A DNA stretch of 5,211 nucleotides from Betaproteobacteria bacterium UBA7395 (lineage in GTDB: Bacteria; Pseudomonadota; Gammaproteobacteria; Burkholderiales; Rhodocyclaceae): NCBI GenBank assembly GCA_002470165.1, contig DKNF01000192.1:1-5211 (forward strand), in the 5' to 3' direction. Below the pieces are notes generated by a model. That model had not been told where the DNA came from, made no database searches, and worked only from the letters and a program-made list of their open reading frames with translations. Of this stretch, positions 1-5,211 are shown piece by piece. Position 1 is the first letter of the stretch. Each line of letters opens with the position of its first letter. A program made the translations under genes and the position numbers.

Positions 1-396
1 CGCGTGCTCTGCGGCGGCGCCCGCCACGAGCGCGGCGGCAACTTCTTCCAGCCGACCGTGCTGGCCGACGTCAGCCGCGACATGCTGGTTGCCCGCGAGG
101 AAACCTTCGGCCCGCTGGCCCCGCTGTTCCGCTTCGAGACCGAGGAAGAAGCCGTGGCCATGGCCAACGATACCGAATTCGGTCTGGCCGCCTATTTCTT
201 CACCCGCGACATCGGTCGCAGCTGGCGCGTCGGCGAGGCGCTCGAATACGGCATGGTCGGCGTCAACACCGGAATGATCTCGAACGAGGTCGCGCCCTTC
301 GGCGGCATCAAGCAGTCGGGCATTGGCCGCGAAGGCTCGCGTTACGGGATCGAGGAATACCTTGAGGTGAAATACCTCTGCTTCGACGTGCGCTGA
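1..396 (+). CDS. gabD: Succinate-semialdehyde dehydrogenase (NADP+), C-terminal part
   Basis: Open at the left edge; 131 residues to a TGA at 394-396. The product oxidises succinate semialdehyde to succinate with NAD(P)+ in the cytoplasm, the last step of the GABA shunt. Visible here is the C-terminal part of the aldehyde dehydrogenase fold: EETFGP (window residues 33-38, whose glutamate contacts the cofactor in this family), the [15 protein letters not shown] stretch, and the C-terminal signature [16 protein letters not shown] followed by [13 protein letters not shown], which closely resembles the end of E. coli GabD. The catalytic Cys and Glu lie upstream, outside the window. The full family length is about 480 residues, so roughly a quarter is present. 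It converges with the minus-strand SPFH gene, 28 bases away. Family membership is very sure; substrate assignment rests on the GabD-like tail, and a related semialdehyde dehydrogenase (glutarate semialdehyde) is the alternative. Confidence 0.9.
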   Translation, partial: RVLCGGARHERGGNFFQPTVLADVSRDMLVAREETFGPLAPLFRFETEEEAVAMANDTEFGLAAYFFTRDIGRSWRVGEALEYGMVGVNTGMISNEVAPFGGIKQSGIGREGSRYGIEEYLEVKYLCFDVR

Positions 397-402
397 ACGG
401 CG

Positions 403-424
403 GCCGGGATCGCCCGATCCCGGC
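403..424. terminator. Perfect hairpin between convergent genes, probable bidirectional terminator
   Basis: GCCGGGATC at 403-411 and GATCCCGGC at 416-424 are exact reverse complements around the loop GCCC (412-415), giving a 9-bp GC-rich stem. It fills nearly all of the 28-base space between the gabD stop (394-396) and the stop of the SPFH gene (425-427), where a terminator serving both strands is expected. Neither side carries a run of T directly after the stem, so it is not a textbook intrinsic terminator; it may instead block exonucleases or work with Rho. Confidence 0.6.
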
Positions 425-1408
425 TCAGCCGAGTTTCTTCAGCAGTTCTTCCTTCTTGGCATCGAACTCGGCCTGACTCAGCACGCCCTTGCCGACCAGG
501 GCGTGCAACTTTTCCAGCGTCGCCACGATCTCGTCGGCGCCCGCGGCAGCGGCCGATGCCGTTGCACCGCCGACGCTCTGACCGATCATCTGGCCGAAAC
601 CGAAACCCGCCCCCAGCGCCGCCAGACCACCTTCGTTGCGGGCAGCGTCGGGAATGCTGCTGGCCACCTGGTATTGGGTGTAGCGCTGCAGGTCGCCGAG
701 CATGCCCATGCTGATGCGCTGATCCAGCGTTTTCTGCAGCTCGTCGGGCAGGGAAAAGTTCTGCACGACCAGGGACTCGAGCTCCAGCCCGAGTTCGGCA
801 AACATCGGCGCAGCCCGCTCGCGCATCGCCTTGGCGAGTGCATCCTGATTGGCTGCCAGATCGAGGAAGGGAATTCCCGATTCGGCAAACAGAGTGGTCA
901 GCCCGGCGACCAGGGTGTTGCGTAACTGTCCTTCGAGATCGTCGCGGCCGTAATGCTCGCGCGTGCCCGACACCTTCTGGTGGAAACGCAGCGGATCGCT
1001 CAGCCGGTAGGCGTAGATGCCATAGGCGCGCAGGCGTACGGCGCCGAACTCGGCGTCGCGGATGACGATGGGTGTGGCCGTGCCCCAGGTCCGGTCGAGC
1101 TGCAGGCGGGTCGAGAAGAAATAGACATCGCTCTTGAACGGCGAGGCGAACAGCTTGTCCCAGTGGCGCAGGTTGGTCAGCAGCGGCAGGGTGGCCGTGC
1201 TCAGGCGATGGCGGCCGGGGCCAAAGACATCGGCCACCTGCCCCTCGTCGACGAACAGCGCGAGTTGCGACTCGCGCACCGTCAGGCTGGCGCCGTTCTG
1301 GATTTCGTTGTCGCGCATCGGGTAGCGCCAGGCCAGCGTACCGTCGTCGCTCTCGGTCCATTCGAGGACATCGATGAACTGCTTCTTGATGAATCCGGTC
1401 AATGACAT
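425..1408 (-). CDS. SPFH/Band-7 domain protein with C-terminal SHOCT motif (YdjI-like)
   Basis: 327 residues. Resembles the bacterial SPFH family often annotated 'virion core protein (lumpy skin disease virus)', which includes B. subtilis YdjI of the pspA-ydjGHI operon. Residues about 20-235 form the SPFH region: the early EWTESDDGTLAWRYP and EIQNGASLTVRESQLALFV segments, FGPGRH (62-67), then a repulsive charged/helical part ending near VVQNFSLPDEL (214-224). A Gly/Ala-rich flexible linker follows (about 259-291, GAGFGFGQMIGQ). The end, 295-327 (LEKLHALVGKGVLSQAEFD then KKEELLKKLG), is a typical SHOCT short helical motif; some relatives carry a zinc ribbon near the C terminus and no CxxC pair is seen here. 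There is no signal peptide or membrane span, so it is probably cytoplasmic or peripherally membrane-bound. The start ATG lies inside the end of the EAL gene (10-base overlap) and has the best ribosome-binding site of the block. Function is likely scaffold or membrane-stress related; no enzymatic role is visible. Confidence 0.85.
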   Translation of the reverse strand: MSLTGFIKKQFIDVLEWTESDDGTLAWRYPMRDNEIQNGASLTVRESQLALFVDEGQVADVFGPGRHRLSTATLPLLTNLRHWDKLFASPFKSDVYFFSTRLQLDRTWGTATPIVIRDAEFGAVRLRAYGIYAYRLSDPLRFHQKVSGTREHYGRDDLEGQLRNTLVAGLTTLFAESGIPFLDLAANQDALAKAMRERAAPMFAELGLELESLVVQNFSLPDELQKTLDQRISMGMLGDLQRYTQYQVASSIPDAARNEGGLAALGAGFGFGQMIGQSVGGATASAAAAGADEIVATLEKLHALVGKGVLSQAEFDAKKEELLKKLG

Positions 1409-3099
1409 CCCTTTTCCCCCTGCATCCGGTACCAGTCGATGAATTCGGTCAGCGGCATCGCCTGTCCGTAAAGATAGCCCTGTGCAACGTTGCAGCCAAG
1501 GGCCAGCAACTGACGGCGCTGATTTTCATCCTCGACGCCTTCGGCCAGCGGCACCATGCCGAGGTCACGGGCCAGATCGACGATGGTGCGGACCACCCGC
1601 AGGCTGTCGGCTGAATTGAGCATGGCTTCGATGAAGGACTGGTCGATCTTGATCTCGTTCATCGGCAGGCTGACCAGATAGCTCAAGGACGAATAGCCGG
1701 TACCGAAGTCGTCGAGCGCCAGGCGGCAACCGAGCGCCCGGATGCGGTTCATGATCGCCAGCCCCTTCTCGCGCTCGAGCAGCAAGGCCGACTCGGTCAA
1801 TTCGAAGGTGAAACGCCGCCCCGGCAGTTTCCAGGTCTCCAGGCATTGCGCCAGCAATTCCGGCAAGTCCTCATCGCCCATGTCGCCGACCGTCAGGTTG
1901 ACCGACAAGCTGATGTCGAGCCCGGCCGCTTCCAGTTCGCTGGCGATGCGCATGGCCGACCGCAGCAGCCAGTCGGTATACAAGGTCCGCCAGCCGTTTT
2001 CCTCGATCATCCGGATCGCCACCGGCGGCGCCACCCAGGCGCCGTCGCTGCCGCGCCAGCGCAGCAGCACTTCGGCGCCGGTACACCGGCCGCTCTGCAA
2101 ATCGACCTGGGGCTGGAGGTAGAGGGTCAGCGCGTCCTGCTGCAAGGCCTGGCGCAGCGCATCGACCTGGCGGTAGCGCAACTGCCAGTCCTCACCGAGG
2201 CTGGTCTCGAACCAGGCGAACGATTGCTGCCGGCTGCCAGCCGCCCAGCGGGCCAGGCGGGCGGCATGCAGCGCCCCTTCGGGGTCCAGCGCATGCTCGG
2301 GGAGCATGGCGGCACCGATGGTCGCACGCACCATGATGCTGGCACCGCTGAACAGGCTGACCGGCTCGGTGAACATCTGCCCGATATGGGCTGCCGCCAG
2401 GGCCGGCTGGGACAAGCTATGGACATCCGGCAGCACGACCAGCCATTCGCCCTCGCGCCCGGCAAACACCTTGTCTTCGACCCGCAGGCGGTCGGCGATC
2501 CGCGCCGCCAGCATCGATGGCAAGCGCTGCAGATCGTTGGCCGCCAGATAATTGAAGGAATCGCGGTTGACCACCGAAATCGACAGCAGGCCGACCTGGC
2601 GACCCTCGTTGAGCAGTTCGCGCAGGCAGCGCAGCGCGGCCAGTTCGCCCGGGATGCCGGCGGCGTCCATGCGCGCCTCCTCGCCCAGTTCGATGGCGCA
2701 ACTGACGGCGGCAATGACCGCCCGGCGCAGGCAGGCAAACAGGGCCAGCACGACGCGACCGACACTGTCGCGCTCACCGATCAGTTCCTCCTCGCAACGT
2801 GCGACGAAGGCAAAGAAGAGGTGCAGGATTTCCACCAGCGAATAGCCCCGCCCCTGCAAGCCGTGCCAGTCGCGAACCCAGGCCTGCTGCCATAGCGGAT
2901 CGGCCAGCGAACCCGGCAGGTTTTCGCTTAGTTCGAGAAAGGCGAGCAGGACGGCATCGTCGGCCACCGCCGGCCGCATTTCCCGGACCGCCATGCGCCA
3001 GATATCGGCCAGCCCGGACAACGACACCAGATCCTCGGCGCTCAGTCCGAACGCCTGGAAATCGATATAACCCGCATCCTTATCCGAGATAGTAGTCAT
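1399..3099 (-). CDS. Cyclic-di-GMP phosphodiesterase: helical N-terminal domain, degenerate GGDEF, intact EAL
   Basis: 566 residues from the ATG at 3099. The frame stays open to 3213, but the extra 38 residues read in a second frame over the HD-GYP gene and look like noise, so the shorter start is chosen. Residues 1-165 are helical without a transmembrane span; the GYSLVEILHLFFAFVARCEEEL stretch (from 85) recalls RsbRD-type or sensor-globin helical input domains, an inference only. Residues 166-300 are GGDEF-like, but GREGEWLVVLP (214-224) stands where GGDEF should be, so no cyclase activity is expected. Residues 315-560 are an EAL domain with E343 (EVLLR, matching ExLxR), N401 (SVNLT), E433 (FELTES), D463-D464 (DDFGTGYSS), K484 (IKID), E520 (AEGVE) and Q540 (QGY), the set required to cleave c-di-GMP to pGpG. 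The protein is soluble. It overlaps the HD-GYP gene by 20 bases and the SPFH gene by 10, so coupled translation is likely. No clear Shine-Dalgarno is present. Confidence 0.9.
   Translation of the reverse strand: MTTISDKDAGYIDFQAFGLSAEDLVSLSGLADIWRMAVREMRPAVADDAVLLAFLELSENLPGSLADPLWQQAWVRDWHGLQGRGYSLVEILHLFFAFVARCEEELIGERDSVGRVVLALFACLRRAVIAAVSCAIELGEEARMDAAGIPGELAALRCLRELLNEGRQVGLLSISVVNRDSFNYLAANDLQRLPSMLAARIADRLRVEDKVFAGREGEWLVVLPDVHSLSQPALAAAHIGQMFTEPVSLFSGASIMVRATIGAAMLPEHALDPEGALHAARLARWAAGSRQQSFAWFETSLGEDWQLRYRQVDALRQALQQDALTLYLQPQVDLQSGRCTGAEVLLRWRGSDGAWVAPPVAIRMIEENGWRTLYTDWLLRSAMRIASELEAAGLDISLSVNLTVGDMGDEDLPELLAQCLETWKLPGRRFTFELTESALLLEREKGLAIMNRIRALGCRLALDDFGTGYSSLSYLVSLPMNEIKIDQSFIEAMLNSADSLRVVRTIVDLARDLGMVPLAEGVEDENQRRQLLALGCNVAQGYLYGQAMPLTEFIDWYRMQGEKGCH
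1416..1421 (-). promoter_or_regulatory. Ribosome-binding site of the SPFH gene
   Basis: On the minus strand AGGGGG lies 7 bases upstream of the ATG at 1408-1406, inside the last codons of the EAL gene. It is the only strong Shine-Dalgarno in the minus-strand block and supports the chosen start despite the 10-base overlap with the preceding gene. Confidence 0.7.
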
Positions 3100-4387
3100 G
3101 GGCAGACAAACCATAAGCATCATTGGGCAGGGCGCGGACGATACGCACCGAAGCGCGCTCCGGATCGCGGAGGTCGACGACCTGGTAGCTGCGCACCGGC
3201 ACCTTGTCGGCATCCAGCATCAGCAGGATGCGCGGGCGTGAGCGCTGGACGCGATTCTGCTGGATGACCACGCCGACATCGCCGCTATTGAGTTCGACCA
3301 GCGTGCCGACCGGATACAGGCCGACGCACTGGACGAACTGCTCCATCAGCACCGGGTTGAACTGCCGATCGCGCAGCTTGAACAGTTCCTCCAGCGCCTG
3401 CTGATGGCCGATGGCATCCCGGTAGGGCTTGTTGCGCAGCATCGCGCAGAAGGAATCGACCAGGCCGGCAATCTCGGCCGCCAGGCCGATCTTCTCCAGC
3501 GCCAGACCTTGCGGATAACCGCTGCCGTCCCAGCGCTCGTGGTGACGCGAAACGATCTGCAGCACGTCGGCCGGCAGATTGACCTGCTGCATCAGGATTT
3601 CCAGCGAACTGGCCACATGCGACTGGATCAGGTGGCGTTCTTCGTCATTGAGCGCATCGGTCTTGGCCAGCAGTTCCGGCGGCACCTGGGTCTTGCCCAC
3701 ATCCTGCAGCAGACCGGCGATCCCCAGCTCCAGCAGACGCTGGCCGCGCCAGCCGATATGGCCGCCGAGCAACAGGGCATGAACCGTGACGTCCATGGCG
3801 TGATCGAAACTGTAGTCATCCAGACTTTTCAGGCGCAGCAGCCACATCACCGCATCCGGGTTGCGCTGCAGGCTGCCGGCGACATCGCGCACGCCTTCCC
3901 GCACATTGGCGAAATCGAAGTGCTTTTCGGCCGTCACATGCTGGAAGGTCTTCTGCAGGGACTGCAGCAGGGCATCGTAGCGCGGCTCGATATAGTTCAA
4001 TTCGCGGCTCAGCGACTGGACATGGGCATCGCCTTCCTGGCCGTGCAGGAAGTCCAGAAAGCGACGGCGCCGCTGTTGCCGTTCGACTTCCTGGGCAGAG
4101 AACAAGGGGCGACGACGCGCAACATGCTGATCTTCGTCTGCCGGTCGCGGTATCAGCGGCGCCGACTTCAGCGGGCGGTCCAGGCGCGATTTCGGTGCGG
4201 CATAGTGCTCATTCAGCGAGCGTGTGCGGTCGATCTGGACGAAGCGGCATTTCTGCCGAAACAGATCAACCTGATCCGGCGACGAAATGATGAAGCCCTG
4301 CAGGGCAAACGGAAAATCCGTCCACGGGCAATCCGGTTCGACGATGAACATGCCGATCTTGAGTTCGGCAACCGGAATGATTTCCAT
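3080..4387 (-). CDS. DUF3391 + HD-GYP domain protein with altered HD motif (QD)
   Basis: 435 residues. The first ~60 residues (VAELKIGMFIVEPDCPW, GFIISS, then the VQID segment) are the DUF3391 domain usually joined to HD-GYP domains. Residues 62-112 form an Arg/Pro-rich linker. HD-GYP spans about 185-355: Y192 and H196 (DYSFDHAMDV), Q228-D229 with K232 (LLQDVGK), H257 (IQSHVASS), H282-H283-E284, GSGYP (288-292), D311 (VDSF) and the KPYR segment (320-323). The tail (356-435) is a beta-rich extension usual in this subfamily. HD-GYP proteins hydrolyse c-di-GMP at a two- or three-metal centre. Here the HD histidine is glutamine (codon CAG at 3706-3704), so activity is uncertain while c-di-GMP binding remains possible. 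Soluble, no membrane span. The gene starts 6 bases after the coaX stop and runs 20 bases into the EAL gene. Only a weak, distant GAGAG precedes the ATG, within coaX, suggesting coupling. Confidence 0.92.
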   Translation of the reverse strand: MEIIPVAELKIGMFIVEPDCPWTDFPFALQGFIISSPDQVDLFRQKCRFVQIDRTRSLNEHYAAPKSRLDRPLKSAPLIPRPADEDQHVARRRPLFSAQEVERQQRRRRFLDFLHGQEGDAHVQSLSRELNYIEPRYDALLQSLQKTFQHVTAEKHFDFANVREGVRDVAGSLQRNPDAVMWLLRLKSLDDYSFDHAMDVTVHALLLGGHIGWRGQRLLELGIAGLLQDVGKTQVPPELLAKTDALNDEERHLIQSHVASSLEILMQQVNLPADVLQIVSRHHERWDGSGYPQGLALEKIGLAAEIAGLVDSFCAMLRNKPYRDAIGHQQALEELFKLRDRQFNPVLMEQFVQCVGLYPVGTLVELNSGDVGVVIQQNRVQRSRPRILLMLDADKVPVRSYQVVDLRDPERASVRIVRALPNDAYGLSAHDYYLG

Positions 4388-4393
4388 GGGCGG

Positions 4394-5122
4394 TCAGCTC
4401 TCGGGACGAGTTTCCTCGGCCAGAACTTTCAGGCCGAGCAGGGGAAGATTGTCCGCCTGCTGAACCGGCATGACAAGATGCTTAATCAGCAATCCCGCGT
4501 TGCCACCGGAAATCAGGCAAACCCGCTCTGTTCCGGGCAAGCGCGCCCAGGCACGCTCGATGGCGCCGACCTGCGCCTCGATTGCCCCACTGACAATGGC
4601 ATCATCGGTCGATTGCGGCCAGTCCTGCCGCTGCCCGGTGGCAAACGGCAGTGCCGCCGTATTCCTGGCCAGCGCCGACAACATCAAATGCTGTCCGGGC
4701 AGGATCAGGCCGCCGAGAAAATGCCCCGAGGCGTCGAGGCTGTCAACGGTGGTGGCGGTGCCGGCCATGACCACCAGCAAGGCTCCCGGATGGAGCGACC
4801 GGGCACCGATCAGCGCACACCAGCGGTCGACGCCCAACTGGCCGGGATTCCGGTAACCGTTGCGCACCCCGCCGGCCGCCGCCGTCGAGGTGACCACCGT
4901 CAACTTTGTCGACCAGGTCCCCAGCGCCTGGCGGATCGCCTGTTCGGCCTCCGTCCCGGCGACGTTGGCCAGCATGACGCGCGCCGGCATCGGCCAGTCC
5001 GCCGTCAGACGCGCCAGGCCGGCACAATCGGCATGGTCGAGCGCGCCCTCATCCAGCCAGCGGCCATCGCCCCAGAGGCCGAATTTGATGCGGCTGTTGC
5101 CGCTGTCGAGACACAGAATCAT
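4394..5122 (-). CDS. coaX: Type III pantothenate kinase
   Basis: 242 residues, the usual size for the family. Phosphorylates pantothenate to 4'-phosphopantothenate with ATP, the first committed step of coenzyme A synthesis, in the cytoplasm. Motifs of the ASKHA-fold type III class are present: N-terminal phosphate loop DSGNSRIK (6-13); GYRNPGQLGVDRW (89-101), whose Asp99 aligns with the family's catalytic aspartate; GTATTVD (121-127), near the monovalent-cation site; GGLILPG (137-143); and ISGGNA (204-209), the second nucleotide-binding loop. No residue expected for activity is visibly missing. The ATG overlaps the birA stop (ATGA), the junction seen in many betaproteobacteria, where birA and coaX are adjacent or fused. 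No Shine-Dalgarno is obvious, consistent with coupling to birA. Type III kinases are not feedback-inhibited by CoA, unlike CoaA. Confidence 0.95.
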   Translation of the reverse strand: MILCLDSGNSRIKFGLWGDGRWLDEGALDHADCAGLARLTADWPMPARVMLANVAGTEAEQAIRQALGTWSTKLTVVTSTAAAGGVRNGYRNPGQLGVDRWCALIGARSLHPGALLVVMAGTATTVDSLDASGHFLGGLILPGQHLMLSALARNTAALPFATGQRQDWPQSTDDAIVSGAIEAQVGAIERAWARLPGTERVCLISGGNAGLLIKHLVMPVQQADNLPLLGLKVLAEETRPES

Positions 5123-5211
5123 GCGGCACGCAGGCTGAGGTCGCCGGCCAGGATGCGCGACAGGCCGGCAGCGGTCTCGAGCAGCAGCGCGCCGTCGTCG
5201 TCGACCCCGCG
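5119..5211 (-). CDS. birA: Biotin-[acetyl-CoA-carboxylase] ligase, C-terminal end
   Basis: Only the last 30 residues and the TGA (5121-5119) are in the window; the gene continues beyond the right edge. The visible sequence, GVDDDGALLLETAAG followed by LSRILAGDLSLRAA, matches the small C-terminal SH3-like domain of biotin-protein ligases, whose signature is 'GvDddGaLll..G....l.GdvSLR'. BirA makes biotinyl-AMP and transfers biotin to the carrier protein of acetyl-CoA carboxylase. Whether this copy also has the DNA-binding repressor domain cannot be seen. The TGA overlaps the coaX ATG by 4 bases. The identification rests on a short stretch plus the birA-coaX synteny. Confidence 0.82.
   Translation of the reverse strand, partial: RGVDDDGALLLETAAGLSRILAGDLSLRAA

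Noticed and set aside
342..1361. 339-codon open frame on the minus strand overlapping the SPFH gene
   Set aside because: Arg/Pro-rich shadow in another frame of the SPFH gene that runs past the intergenic hairpin into gabD; no family resemblance.
953..1405. 150-codon open frame on the + strand opposite the SPFH gene
   Set aside because: Antisense shadow with no start signal or recognisable motif.
1846..2895. 349-codon open frame on the + strand opposite the EAL gene
   Set aside because: Rich in Gln, Arg, Ala and Gly without recognisable domains; it lies wholly antisense to a gene with clear EAL motifs. Long antisense frames are expected in GC-rich coding DNA.
3100..3213. N-terminal extension of the EAL protein to an ATG at 3213
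   Set aside because: The 38 added residues are Arg/Ser/Cys-rich, look like an out-of-frame reading of the HD-GYP C-terminus, and have no ribosome-binding site. The start at 3099 begins a plausible protein.
5119..5122. ATGA overlap of birA and coaX as an unusual feature
   Set aside because: This is a common translational-coupling junction and the birA-coaX pair is ordinary in betaproteobacteria.
1..5211. CRISPR array, insertion sequence, tRNA/rRNA or phage genes
   Set aside because: No regularly spaced repeats, transposase motifs, terminal inverted repeats, or RNA gene signatures were seen; nearly every base is accounted for by core-type coding sequence.

Overview
The window is GC-rich, almost fully coding DNA with strong third-position G/C bias. 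Gene content (a GabD-type dehydrogenase, a birA-coaX junction, a DUF3391-type HD-GYP protein and a GGDEF/EAL protein) points to a betaproteobacterium, plausibly of the Rhodocyclales (Dechloromonas/Azonexus-like). That placement is inferred from protein style and synteny and was not searched.

Layout: the left edge (1-396, + strand) is the C-terminal end of a succinate-semialdehyde dehydrogenase. It converges on a block of minus-strand genes that fills the rest of the window. Between the two blocks lie only 28 bases, almost all of them a perfect 9-bp inverted repeat with a 4-base loop, probably a shared end-of-transcript hairpin. Read in the direction of transcription, from right to left, the block is: birA 3' end (biotin-protein ligase), coaX (type III pantothenate kinase), a DUF3391 + HD-GYP protein, a degenerate-GGDEF + EAL protein, and an SPFH + SHOCT protein. 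The junctions are a 4-base overlap, a 6-base gap, a 20-base overlap and a 10-base overlap, so the five genes look like one translationally coupled operon. No internal promoter was recognised.

How the genes work together: birA and coaX are cofactor housekeeping genes (biotin attachment, first step of CoA synthesis). The two genes behind them both belong to cyclic-di-GMP phosphodiesterase families. The EAL protein keeps every catalytic motif I can check, with a GGDEF-like domain that has lost its signature. The HD-GYP protein keeps HHE, GYP and the other metal ligands, but the histidine of its HD dyad is a glutamine. A working hypothesis is therefore one active phosphodiesterase (EAL) paired with a catalytically weakened or regulatory HD-GYP protein, followed by a membrane-scaffold-like SPFH protein. 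The modified HD motif and the EAL/HD-GYP/SPFH coupling are the most interesting aspects of the window; the rest is ordinary core genome.
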